From the NCBI GenBank assembly GCA_946480245.1, contig CAMLIZ010000100.1:1-16671 (forward strand): a DNA stretch of 16,671 nt, written 5' to 3'. This document shows, piece after piece, positions 7,067 through 13,763 of this stretch (the first letter of the stretch is position 1; every line of letters begins with the position of its first letter). The translations under genes were made by a program, and so were the position numbers. Under the pieces are notes generated by a model, which searched no databases, was not told the origin of the DNA, and was given only the letters and a program-made list of their open reading frames with translations. Source of the stretch: an uncultured Pseudomonadota bacterium. Lineage in GTDB: Bacteria > Pseudomonadota > Gammaproteobacteria > Burkholderiales > Burkholderiaceae.

Positions 7067-8005
7067 TCAGGCCGCCCCGGAAAGGCGTTCCTGCACCAGT
7101 GCCAGCGCGTCGGTGGCCACCTGCTCGCAACATGCCTGCAGCCAGGCGGCAAACGCGCCGGCGGCGTCGGACGTGCCGTGCTGCAGCAAGAGGTACTGCT
7201 GCTGCGGCACGGCAGTGATGCCGAACAGCGGCTGCAGCGCGCCGGTGGCCAGCCAATGCCGCGCGAGGCTGGGCCGCGCGAGCGCCACGCCCTGCGCGCT
7301 CACCGCAGCCTCCAGCGTGAGGCCGAGATCCACCAGCTTCGGGCCCTGCACGGGCTCGGGCCAGCCCAGGCCCGCGGCGCGGAACCACGGCAGCCACGGG
7401 TCGAGCGGGGTGCGCAGCAGCGGCGCGTGCTGCAGGTCGGCCGGCGTGCGCAGGGGCGGCAGGCGCTGCAGCAGCGAGGGCGCGGCCATCGGCAGCACCA
7501 CGTCGTGCATCAGCTGCCGCGCCGGCGGCGTGCGCTGCGCCAGGTCGCCGGTGCGCACCTCGATGTCCACCTCGGGGCCTGCGCCATCGTCGAGGAAGGG
7601 AATGGACAGCAGGATCTCGAGCTCGATGCGCGGATGCGCGGCAGTGAACGACTCGAGCTGCGGCACCAGGATCTGGCGCGCCAGCGTGGGCGTGGCGCGC
7701 ACGCGCAGGCGCTGCTGTGCCTGCACGGCGCGCTGGTGCAGCGGCACGGCGGCCAGCAGGGCGAGCGCGGCACGCACCTGTTCGAGGTACTCCTTGCCGG
7801 CGGCGGTGAGCACCAGGGCCTTGGCCTGGCGTGCCAGCAAGGCCGTGCCGAGCATCTCCTCCAGGTTGGCCACGCGCTTGCCGATGGCGCTGGCCGTGAT
7901 GGCGAGTTCGTCGGCTGCGCGCTCGAAGGTGCCGAGCCGTGCGGCAGCCTCGAACGCGCGCAGCGCGTCGATGGAGGGCAGGCGAACGGGCGGGGTGTCG
8001 GCCAT
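7067..8005 (-). CDS. LysR-family transcriptional regulator (GcvA-like)
   Basis: 312 residues. The N-terminal HTH (about residues 8-68: LPSIDALRAFEAAARLGTF, then ERAADELAITASAIGKRVA) is of the GcvA type. It opens with a leucine-proline-rich lead and ends LLARQAKALVLTAAGKEYLEQV. The effector-binding domain begins about residue 98 (QRLRVRATPTLARQILVPQL) and contains the LEAAVSAQGVALARPSL block common to GcvA-like proteins. It lies between dinB (28 bases upstream) and the lldD-like gene (64 bases downstream), all on the minus strand. It probably regulates lldD. The ATG at 8005 is the natural start; no in-frame alternative fits better. A 7-base stem (7050-7056 with 7070-7076) flanks its stop codon and could weaken readthrough into lldD. 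Confidence 0.92.
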   Translation of the reverse strand: MADTPPVRLPSIDALRAFEAAARLGTFERAADELAITASAIGKRVANLEEMLGTALLARQAKALVLTAAGKEYLEQVRAALALLAAVPLHQRAVQAQQRLRVRATPTLARQILVPQLESFTAAHPRIELEILLSIPFLDDGAGPEVDIEVRTGDLAQRTPPARQLMHDVVLPMAAPSLLQRLPPLRTPADLQHAPLLRTPLDPWLPWFRAAGLGWPEPVQGPKLVDLGLTLEAAVSAQGVALARPSLARHWLATGALQPLFGITAVPQQQYLLLQHGTSDAAGAFAAWLQACCEQVATDALALVQERLSGAA

Positions 8006-8033
8006 CGGGGCACTGTACCGCCCGCTGTGCCGG

Positions 8034-9305
8034 CTAGAACAACGGCAGCTCGGGATCGGGCTCGTGGGCGGTCAGGACGGTGGCGGAGGGGCCGGCGACT
8101 TGCTGCAGTGGCGGCACGGCCGTGCCACGCACCAGCGAGCCGGCGCGCACGCCCAGCAGGCGCAGCCGGCGCGAGAGATCCACGCGCTTCAGACACTGGC
8201 CGGCCGCGCGGCGGATGGCGGGCAGGTCGTTCACCGGCTCCGGCAGCGTGAGGTCGCGCGTGACGGTCTTGAAGTCGTCGAAGCGCAGCTTGATGCCGAT
8301 GGTGCGGCCGGCGTAGCCCTTGCGTTGCAGGTCGTGCGCCAGCTCCTCGCACAGGCCGGTAAAGATGCGCGACAGCGTGCTGCGGTCACGCACCGCGTGC
8401 AGGTCGCGCTCGAACGTGGTCTCGCGGCTCATCGACACCGGCTCGCTGTGCGTGACCACGGGCCGGTCGTCGATGCCATGTGAGGCCTCCCACAGCCACG
8501 CGCCGTAGCTGCGGCCGAAGCGCTCGACCAGCCAGCCGCGCTCGCACGCGGCCAGCTCCCCCACGGTGCGGATGCCCAGGTCGGCGAGCTTGGCATTGGC
8601 CTTCGGGCCGATGCCGTTGATGCGGCGCACCGGCAAGGGCCAGATGTGGCGTTGCAGGTCAGAGGGCGTGACGATCGTGAGCCCGTCCGGCTTGTCGAGC
8701 TCGGAGGCGATCTTGGAGAGCAGCTTGTTCGGCGTGACGCCGATCGAGCAGCTCAGGCCCGTGGCGCGACGCACGTTGTTCTTGATGTCCTGTGCGATCG
8801 CGCGCACGCCGCCGAGCGGGTCGTGCCCCACCGCGTCGTGCACGCCGGGCAGCTGCGTGAGCTCGATGTAGATCTCGTCGATACCGCGATCCTCGATCTG
8901 CGGCGCCACTTCGGCCACGGCTGCCTTGAACAGCCGCGAGTAGCGGCGGTAGGCGTCGAAATCGGTGGGCAGCAGCACCGCGTCGGGCGCCAGTGCGGCG
9001 GCCTTCATCAGGCCCATGCCGGAATGCACGCCCAGGTCACGCGCCGGGTAGGTAGCGGTGGTGATGACGCCGCGGCCCGTGTAGTCGCGCAGGTGGGCGA
9101 AGCGGCGCGTGCCGTCGGGCTGCAGCTGCGGCTGGTGCCGGCTGCCACCGCCGATGACGACCGGCAGGCCACGCAGTTCGGGGTAGCGCAGCAGCTCCAC
9201 CGATGCGTAGAACGCGTCCATGTCGAGGTGCGCCACCCAACGGTTCGGCGGCCCCGCGCCCGGTGGGCGACGCAAGGCCTGGGCACCGCTGGCGGCCATG
9301 GCCAT
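8034..9305 (-). CDS. dinB: Y-family DNA polymerase (DinB / Pol IV-like)
   Basis: 423 residues. Y-family translesion polymerases extend primers past damage with low fidelity. Catalytic acidic residues are in place: Asp28 in HLDMDAFYASVE, and Asp143-Glu144 in GIDEIYIELT. Tyr33 sits at the steric-gate position (Phe13 in E. coli DinB). Helix-hairpin-helix INGIGPKANAKLADLG is at about 229-244, and the little-finger domain is at about 290-395. The C-terminal PELPLF resembles a beta-clamp binding motif. Compared with E. coli DinB there is an extra stretch of roughly 20 residues (about 55-77) between VVIGGG and GRGVITTATYPARDLG. ATG at 9305 is chosen; TTG at 9311 and ATG at 9299 are alternatives. It starts 15 bases behind intI, so the two are probably one SOS-controlled operon. 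Confidence 0.93.
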   Translation of the reverse strand: MAMAASGAQALRRPPGAGPPNRWVAHLDMDAFYASVELLRYPELRGLPVVIGGGSRHQPQLQPDGTRRFAHLRDYTGRGVITTATYPARDLGVHSGMGLMKAAALAPDAVLLPTDFDAYRRYSRLFKAAVAEVAPQIEDRGIDEIYIELTQLPGVHDAVGHDPLGGVRAIAQDIKNNVRRATGLSCSIGVTPNKLLSKIASELDKPDGLTIVTPSDLQRHIWPLPVRRINGIGPKANAKLADLGIRTVGELAACERGWLVERFGRSYGAWLWEASHGIDDRPVVTHSEPVSMSRETTFERDLHAVRDRSTLSRIFTGLCEELAHDLQRKGYAGRTIGIKLRFDDFKTVTRDLTLPEPVNDLPAIRRAAGQCLKRVDLSRRLRLLGVRAGSLVRGTAVPPLQQVAGPSATVLTAHEPDPELPLF

Positions 9306-9320
9306 CTGCAAAGGCCCCCG

Positions 9321-10556
9321 CTACGCGGCCAGAGGGCCAGCCACGCGCGCGAGCAGCACGCCTGGCGCGACCAACGTCGGCGGGCGGCCGGTGCGGTAGG
9401 CCGGGCAAGGCTCCCGCACGCTCCATGGGCCGGGCGGGGGAAGCTCGGGCCCGTCGTCTGCATCGAGGCCGGGGTCGTCGTGAACCGTGCGTCGCTTGTA
9501 GCCCGCGGGTGCCGCGGCGGCCGCGGCCGGTGGCGCCGACAGGGCCGGAGGATCGAGCGTGACGAGGCTGTCGAGCGGGCTGGCGGTGGTGCCGGCGGCC
9601 AGCTTGAGCACGTGCGTGTAGATCATGGTGGTGCTGACGTCGGCATGGCCGAGCAGCTCCTGCACGGTACGAATGTCGGTGCCGGCCTGCAGCAGATGGG
9701 TGGCGAACGAATGGCGCAGCGTGTGCACGGTGGCCGGCTTGGCGATGCCGGCACGCCGCACGGCGGCCTTGAGCTCGCGCTGCAAGCGCTTCTCGTGCAC
9801 GTGATGGCGCCGGCGCTCGCCCGCGCCACTGCGGGGATCGACCGCCAGGTGCCGCGACGGGAACACCCAGTGCCATGCCCACGACTCCGCGGCACGCCGG
9901 TACTTGGCGGCCAGCGCGTGCGGCAGGTACACGCCGGCGCAGCCGTTGCGCCGATCCTCGGCCCACAGCGCGTGCGCCGACTGCAACTGCGCGCGCAGCG
10001 GCTCCTCGAGCGAACGTGGCAGCATGACCACCCGATCCTTGCCGCCCTTGCCGTCGCGCACCAGCACCACTCGGCGATCGAAATCCACATCCTTCACCCG
10101 CAGGCGAACGCCTTCGAGCAGGCGCATGCCGGTGCCGTAAAGCAAGCGCGCGAGCAGCGCAAGTTCGGGGTCCGTGAACTGCAGCAGCAAGCGCTGCACC
10201 TCCGGCACGGTCAATACCACGGGCAAGCGCCGCTGCGCATGCGGGCGGCCGATCTCGCTCATCCAGGGCAACTCGAGGCTCAGCACCTCCTTGTATAGAA
10301 AGAGCAGCGCGCTCAAGGCCTGCCGGTGCGTGGCCGCAGCAACCTTGCGCTCATTGGCGAGGTGACTCAAGAACCCCTCGACCTCGCGCCGCCCCAGCTC
10401 CCGCGGATGGCGCCCGGCCCACGCAACGAACTGGCGCACCCAGTAGACATACGCCTCCTCAGTGCGGATGCTGTAGTGCAGATAGCGCGCCCGCTCGACC
10501 AAGCGAGTGATCAGCAAGGAAGCGCGCGACGGCAACCCGTTCTCGGTCTCGTCCAC
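9321..10556 (-). CDS. intI: Integron integrase IntI (tyrosine recombinase)
   Basis: 411 residues. This tyrosine recombinase inserts and excises gene cassettes at attI and attC. The N-terminal SAM-like domain is at about 15-95 ([21 protein letters not shown]). The catalytic domain carries Arg145 ([10 protein letters not shown]), Lys173, His278 and Arg281 ([12 protein letters not shown]), His304 ([11 protein letters not shown]) and nucleophile Tyr313 (IYTH). The IntI-specific insert is present: [11 protein letters not shown] at about 224-234, within the 200-240 region that contacts the extrahelical bases of attC. The usual end of the family is near SPLDSL (326-331). About 80 further residues, rich in Pro and Ala, follow and are not conserved family sequence. 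The start is GTG at 10556 with a weak GGATGAG upstream; family sequence begins shortly after. It is transcribed away from the cassette array, from a LexA-box promoter. Confidence 0.97.
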   Translation of the reverse strand: MDETENGLPSRASLLITRLVERARYLHYSIRTEEAYVYWVRQFVAWAGRHPRELGRREVEGFLSHLANERKVAAATHRQALSALLFLYKEVLSLELPWMSEIGRPHAQRRLPVVLTVPEVQRLLLQFTDPELALLARLLYGTGMRLLEGVRLRVKDVDFDRRVVLVRDGKGGKDRVVMLPRSLEEPLRAQLQSAHALWAEDRRNGCAGVYLPHALAAKYRRAAESWAWHWVFPSRHLAVDPRSGAGERRRHHVHEKRLQRELKAAVRRAGIAKPATVHTLRHSFATHLLQAGTDIRTVQELLGHADVSTTMIYTHVLKLAAGTTASPLDSLVTLDPPALSAPPAAAAAAPAGYKRRTVHDDPGLDADDGPELPPPGPWSVREPCPAYRTGRPPTLVAPGVLLARVAGPLAA

Positions 10557-10577
10557 TTTCTCATCCGTTTGTTATGG

Positions 10578-10593
10578 CTGTATGGATGTACAG
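10578..10593. promoter_or_regulatory. LexA (SOS) box controlling intI
   Basis: CTGTATGGATGTACAG is a perfect match to the proteobacterial LexA consensus CTGT-N8-ACAG. It is centred where transcription of intI should start, overlapping the proposed -10 by 2 bases and ending 21 bases from the GTG start codon. LexA repression of intI is established for class 1 and Vibrio integrons; its operation here is inferred. Confidence 0.88.
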
Positions 10594-10620
10594 TCTATCG
10601 GCCCGTGACACTGGGTGCAA
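10592..10620 (-). promoter_or_regulatory. Sigma70-type promoter of intI
   Basis: On the minus strand, TTGCAC (10620-10615) and TAGACT (10597-10592) are separated by exactly 17 bases. Each is close to consensus. The LexA box covers the predicted start site just downstream. A leader of roughly 30 bases leads to the GTG. Confidence 0.7.
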
Positions 10621-10654
10621 GAAGACAGTGGGCGGCCAGGCTGGAGGGAGGGTG

Positions 10655-10721
10655 TGGGGGTCAGAATGGTGTTATTGGCGTGTTATGAGGTTATGGTTGT
10701 GTCGTCGAAAACACGTTAGGC
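10655..10721 (+). other. attI recombination site (core at 10715-10721)
   Basis: The core GTTAGGC at 10715-10721 is the insertion point, with exchange expected between G10715 and T10716. It is identified because everything to its right is an attC-delimited array, and the first cassette's own attC begins GCCTAAC, the complement of this core. Two GTTATG repeats (10682 and 10690) and the stretch before the core could be the extra integrase-binding sites known from attI1. The left boundary is approximate. A cassette promoter Pc should lie here or inside intI, but I could not identify one confidently. Confidence 0.75.
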
Positions 10722-10726
10722 GATCC

Positions 10727-10999
10727 ATGCGCGAGTTCGTGGTTGATCTGCGCGAAGGGTACGAAGGCTTCGTTGATGCGTTCAATGAAGGTCTCATTCG
10801 CCTCGTTGGCGGAGAGTGGAGCGGCCGTAGCTGGGACGCCTTCAATGACTACCTGTTCTGGCCCGAAGAAGAGGAATTTCGTCTCAAGCTCTGTGGTGTG
10901 CCCATCGAGAAATGTCTGGCCCCAGCAGATCTCAAGATCTTTGGCGAGATCGTCCAAGACAATCCGCATGTTCACGTTTCGCTTTCGCCCTCAAGGTAG
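10727..10999 (+). CDS. Cassette 1: barstar-like protein
   Basis: 90 residues. MREFVVDLREGYEGF opens with a strand-helix. The barstar hallmark follows near residues 30-42: a glycine-rich turn, then SGRSWDAFNDYL (GxNxDALxDxL in barstar). A helical part and a final strand HVHVSLS complete the fold order. Barstar proteins bind and inhibit barnase-type RNases, often as immunity proteins; no RNase gene is visible nearby, so it would be an orphan inhibitor. The ATG at 10727 lies only 11 bases inside the cassette, with no Shine-Dalgarno sequence. The open frame continues upstream through attI to 10574, but that part is not barstar sequence. As first cassette it is the most likely to be expressed from a Pc promoter. 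Confidence 0.72.
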   Translation: MREFVVDLREGYEGFVDAFNEGLIRLVGGEWSGRSWDAFNDYLFWPEEEEFRLKLCGVPIEKCLAPADLKIFGEIVQDNPHVHVSLSPSR

Positions 11000-11038
11000 T
11001 TCCGGTGCGCGGCCGTATAGCCGCCTTTGCACCGAGTC

Positions 11039-11116
11039 GCCTAACCCCTCCATCGAGCGGACGTCTTACCGCCGGCTGCGCCGTCGGCAAGCCGCCGCTC
11101 ATGTCGAACGTTAGGT
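11039..11116 (+). repeat. attC site of cassette 1
   Basis: 78 bp. The left core GCCTAAC pairs with right core GTTAGGT (6 of 7 bases). The inner arms GAGCGG and CCGCTC form the second stem. The loop segment carries CCGGCTGCGCCGTCGG; the same loop is in attC4. The recombination point follows G11110. Confidence 0.93.
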
Positions 11117-11609
11117 GCCTACGGAAGTCAGAGGAAGCAGGCATGCAACGCGAGGCAAATGCAGAGGCGCAGCGGCGTGCGGAGCGCATCTCGCTGTCAG
11201 CCGTTGAAGCGTTGGAACGGTTGCTAGGTGGTGCGGCTATTCGCCTTCACCCGGCTTGTCTTGGGGCAGGTAAGGGCCGCGCTCGCGCGCTTCGTGGTAT
11301 TGGAGCGGTTGGCTTGCTTTGTCAGCCGTCGGAGGGCACAAGGTCTTCGTCCGCAGAGGCCGCAAATGCAAGCCATGCGCTGACGCGCAAGGCAAATGCA
11401 AAGCCAGTGCTGCGCAGCCAGGTCGGTCGAAGCACCGGCCTTCGGCCCGTGCTGCAGGTGTTGGGGCGCTGGTCACGGGTGAAAATGCACCGCATGCCAA
11501 GCCTTGCACCTAACCCGTCGTTCGAGCGGACGTCTTTTAGCTGGCTGCACCAGGCAGTGGTACATGATGCCTCGCGCAGCCAGCTAAAAGCCGCCGCTCA
11601 ACTCCAACG
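11111..11609 (+). other. Cassette 2: no convincing protein gene
   Basis: 499 bp. An open frame from ATG 11143 (MQREANAEAQRRAERISLSA) runs through the attC and into cassette 3 to 11634. It has no recognisable domain and biased Ala/Arg content, and it ends in translated attC, so I do not call it a gene. GCAAATGCA occurs three times (11155, 11362, 11392). The last 90 or so bases resemble the end of cassette 9, sharing CCGGCCTTCGGCCCG. It may be a promoter, RNA or decayed cassette. Confidence 0.6.
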
Positions 11610-11615
11610 TTGGGC
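11508..11615 (+). repeat. attC site of cassette 2 (long, divergent subtype)
   Basis: 108 bp, the longest in the array. Cores are ACCTAAC and GTTGGGC. The right side reads GCCGCTCAACTCCAACGTT instead of the CATGTCGAACGTT of most sites, a variant shared only with attC9. A long hairpin TTTTAGCTGGCTG / CAGCCAGCTAAAA encloses a loop of about 30 bases. Confidence 0.88.
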
Positions 11616-12087
11616 ACCATTCGTCGAGAGGTAGTGCTACTGCAGCCAGGGCACGTTTGGCTTCGTGTTGAGGGTGTGCTGAGCGGCCAGGTCGGGTGGC
11701 GTGCAGAGCGACTCTCGCTGTCGAAGGCTTTCGCGCAGCCGAAGCTGCTGCGTATCACGGCTGGAGCCGGCCGTCCGTCCGCTGGCGGCCGGCGCACGGT
11801 GGGATGCGTATCGCGGGCCGCATGCGACGGCCGGCCTGTGGTTCAAGGGCTTGCGGCCTGCGCAGGTTGCTCGAAGGCAACAGGGTTGGGGTGGAAGTCC
11901 TTCAACCGAAGGCTTGTCTTCGAGAGGCGAGTGCTGGCAAAGTTGGCGCGGCGTTCAAACGGTGGAGGGTTCAGGTTGTGGCGTGTGCAGGTGAGTTGAA
12001 AACGTGCCTCCTGGTGCCCAACCCCTCCATCGAGCGGACGTCTTACCGCTGGCTGCGCCATCGGCAAGCCGCCGCTCATGTCGAACG
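11610..12087 (+). other. Cassette 3: ORF-less cassette, paralogue of cassette 6
   Basis: 478 bp, the same length as cassette 6, with which it aligns from end to end without gaps outside the attC loop. All three forward frames are open for about 300 bases (for example 11610-11999), but none has a recognised domain. Differences from cassette 6 fall about equally on the three codon positions, which argues against protein-coding selection. An invariant 59-bp block lies at 11899-11957, beginning with hairpin CCTTC-AACC-GAAGG. An invariant 36-bp block is at 11769-11804, overlapping an 8-base stem GCCGGCCG/CGGCCGGC (11766-11773, 11786-11793). It may encode a structured RNA. Confidence 0.7.
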
Positions 12088-12093
12088 TTAGCC
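12016..12093 (+). repeat. attC site of cassette 3
   Basis: 78 bp. Left core GCCCAAC and right core GTTAGCC. The loop CGCTGGCTGCGCCATCGG is shared with attC8. The right core departs from GTTRRRY at the sixth base, but cassette 4 carries the exact complement GGCTAAC in its own attC. Confidence 0.92.
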
Positions 12094-12111
12094 GTCACAG
12101 GAGAGTGCGTT

Positions 12112-12777
12112 CTGAACGACGACCAGTTCCTCTACAGGATCATCAGCTTCGATCGCCTCGTGCAGATGCTTGAGCAAGATGAGTGGTACTTCGCTCACCC
12201 AAGTACGTGGGATGACCCGTACGAGATGCACATCACAAACGAGTTCTCTAAGGCTCTGTTCGCGCAGTGTTGGTGCCGCAAAGGGGTGTCCGATGCTATG
12301 TGGCGCATCTACTCCCCCGACAAGCTTGGTGTGCGAATTAGAACAACTAAGGAGAAGTTGACCTTGGCCTTGCTTAAGGCGAGCAAAGACACAGAAATCG
12401 GATTTCATATCGGCAATGTCAAGTATCTCAACCCGATCGAGTACGTGACAGAAGCGGAACGTGTCAAGCTCGAGGCTCAGAAGAAAGTCACCTTCCTGCG
12501 AGCATCGGCACATCTTTGGTTGAAGCGAAGTGCGTTTGACCACGAAGCTGAAACAAGAGCTGTGGTCTTTAACCATCGCGCTCTCGATGTGACCGCGGCA
12601 AATGGTTTCCCTGTTCCAATTGAGACGCGCAGCGTTCTGGACAGCGTACTGGTTGATCCGCGCGCACCAGAGGCGTTTGTCGAAGCGTATCGGTACTACC
12701 TGCATGATCGCCTCGGCTTCAAGAAGCTGGTGAAGCGCTCACAGTTGTACCGGGCCGCCGGCAAGCGAGAGGTGTAG
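12112..12777 (+). CDS. Cassette 4: DUF2971 family protein (CTG start inferred)
   Basis: 221 residues from CTG 12112. The pattern fits DUF2971: an early LYRIISFDRLVQMLEQDEWYFAHPS then TWDDPYEMH (the fnDPfE-like motif), a central QCWCRKGVSDAMWRIYSPDKLGVRI, and a later HLWLKRSAFDHEAETRAVVF. Function of the family is unknown; members often occur in mobile or defence-rich regions. There is no ATG, GTG or TTG before the domain within the cassette. The only in-frame candidate is CTG at 12112, with AGGAGAG about 6 bases upstream, which would make it a rare CTG start. The next ATG (QML) would truncate the first conserved strand. The open frame upstream of 12088 is attC sequence. GC content is lower than in the chromosome. 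Confidence 0.78.
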   Translation: MNDDQFLYRIISFDRLVQMLEQDEWYFAHPSTWDDPYEMHITNEFSKALFAQCWCRKGVSDAMWRIYSPDKLGVRIRTTKEKLTLALLKASKDTEIGFHIGNVKYLNPIEYVTEAERVKLEAQKKVTFLRASAHLWLKRSAFDHEAETRAVVFNHRALDVTAANGFPVPIETRSVLDSVLVDPRAPEAFVEAYRYYLHDRLGFKKLVKRSQLYRAAGKREV

Positions 12778-12785
12778 CGTGTGAC

Positions 12786-12863
12786 GGCTAACCCCTCCAT
12801 CGAGCGGACGTCTTACCGCCGGCTGCGCCGTCGGCAAGCCGCCGCTCATGTCAAACGTTAGGC
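12786..12863 (+). repeat. attC site of cassette 4
   Basis: 78 bp. Left core GGCTAAC, right core GTTAGGC; the loop is identical to attC1. It carries a single-base variant TCAAACG in place of TCGAACG next to the right core. Twelve bases at its left end (GTGACGGCTAAC) are complementary to the first bases of its own cassette. Confidence 0.92.
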
Positions 12864-12874
12864 GCCAATTTCAC

Positions 12875-13189
12875 ATGCGCGATGCGGAGCAACTTCAGAG
12901 GGAGAACGACGCTGTTCTCGCACTTGTACAGGCAATGCTTGGCGCGATCTCACCTAACATGAGGGCTGTGTCAGTGAGGTGCGATGGCGAGGTAAAGCAC
13001 CTTCACTTCGAACTCGAACGCGAGGACGCTCACGATCGCGAAGAGATCGACGACATTGCTACGAACTTCGAGATCCTTTACGGCCGTGCCGTTTCAATGG
13101 AAGTTCACGTTAAGGTCAATGCCGAACCGTGGCCTAACGGTGTCGCATCAATCGCGGGGCGTGCTGTCTATGTCCGTCAGGCAATGTAG
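12875..13189 (+). CDS. Cassette 5: uncharacterised small protein
   Basis: 104 residues. MLGAISPNMRAVSVRCDGEVKHLHFELE near residues 20-47 resembles a small uncharacterised family that I recall by the pattern LLGxIxPNLRAVxV. The late segment EPWPNGVASIAGRAVYVRQ near 85-102 matches the PWPxxVxxxGxxVYxR ending of that family. No function is known to me. The centre is strongly acidic and charged (EREDAHDREEIDD). The ATG at 12875 is 17 bases inside the cassette without a clear ribosome-binding site. An ATG inside the preceding attC (12848) is in frame and could start a protein 9 residues longer. Confidence 0.75.
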   Translation: MRDAEQLQRENDAVLALVQAMLGAISPNMRAVSVRCDGEVKHLHFELEREDAHDREEIDDIATNFEILYGRAVSMEVHVKVNAEPWPNGVASIAGRAVYVRQAM

Positions 13190-13204
13190 TGCTGGTGGCG
13201 CGGC

Positions 13205-13282
13205 GCCTAACCCCTCCATCGAGCGGACATGCCACAGCGGGCTTCGCCCGCCGCGTCATGCCGCTCATGTCGAACGTTGGGC
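13205..13282 (+). repeat. attC site of cassette 5
   Basis: 78 bp. Cores GCCTAAC and GTTGGGC. The loop segment is unique here: CATGCCACAGCGGGC, TTC, then GCCCGCCGCGTCATG, forming a strong stem. Confidence 0.92.
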
Positions 13283-13754
13283 ACCATTCGTTGGGCGGTA
13301 GTGCTACTGCAACCAGGGCACGGTCGGCGTTGTGCCGAGGGGGTGCTGAGCGGCCAGGTCGGGTGGCATGCGCGGCGAGCCTCGCTGTCGAAGGTTTGCG
13401 GTATGGCGAGGTTGCTACGTATCGCGGTTGGAGCGGGCCGTCCGTCCGCTGGCGGCCGGCGCACGGTGGGAGGCGTATCACGGGCCGCATGCAACGGACG
13501 GCCGGTGGTTCAAACGTTTGCGGCCTGCGGCGGTTGCTCGAGGGGACAAGGGTTGGGGCAGAAGCCCTTCAACCGAAGGCTTGTCTTCGAGAGGCGAGTG
13601 CTGGCAAAGTTGGCGCGGCGTTCAGACCGTGGAGGGTTCAGGTTGTGGCGCGCCAAGGTGAGTTGAAAATGCCGCTCGTGGTGCCCAACCCCTCCATCGA
13701 GCGGACGCCTTACAGCGGGCTGCGCCCGCTTCCAGGCGCCGCTCATGTCGAACG
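13277..13754 (+). other. Cassette 6: ORF-less cassette, paralogue of cassette 3
   Basis: 478 bp, gapless paralogue of cassette 3 at roughly 86% identity over the first 390 bases by hand count. The invariant blocks are at 13436-13471 (36 bp) and 13566-13624 (59 bp). Forward frames are open (for example to 13666 and 13758), but have no domain and no third-position bias in substitutions. Its attC loop differs from that of cassette 3, so this is not a recent whole-cassette duplication. No protein gene is called. Confidence 0.7.
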
Positions 13755-13760
13755 TTAGGC
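13683..13760 (+). repeat. attC site of cassette 6
   Basis: 78 bp. Cores GCCCAAC and GTTAGGC. The loop has the stem CGCCTTACAGCGGGC, TGC, GCCCGCTTCCAGGCG, similar to attC12. Confidence 0.92.
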
Positions 13761-13763
13761 ACC

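Noticed and set aside
10660..10700. Cassette promoter Pc (for example GTGTTA-N17-TATGGT)
   Set aside because: The -35 is too weak to call. A Pc should exist in attI or within intI, but needs transcript-start mapping.
10691..10975. Antisense open frame (94 residues) opposite the barstar-like gene
   Set aside because: It runs into the attI region, has no recognised domain, and the plus-strand frame shows the barstar motif.
11143..11634. Open frame through cassette 2 and its attC
   Set aside because: The end is translated attC (NPSFERT and AAQLQR), and the body has biased composition and no domain. Such attC-derived peptides are a known source of false protein predictions.
11696..12091. Shared open frames of cassettes 3 and 6 as a protein family
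   Set aside because: All three forward frames are open in both copies and substitutions show no codon-position bias, so sequence openness reflects GC content and common ancestry.
12088..12705. Long antisense open frame (205 residues) opposite the DUF2971 gene
   Set aside because: The plus strand has clear family motifs and a correct cassette orientation; the antisense frame ends in attC and has no recognisable domain.
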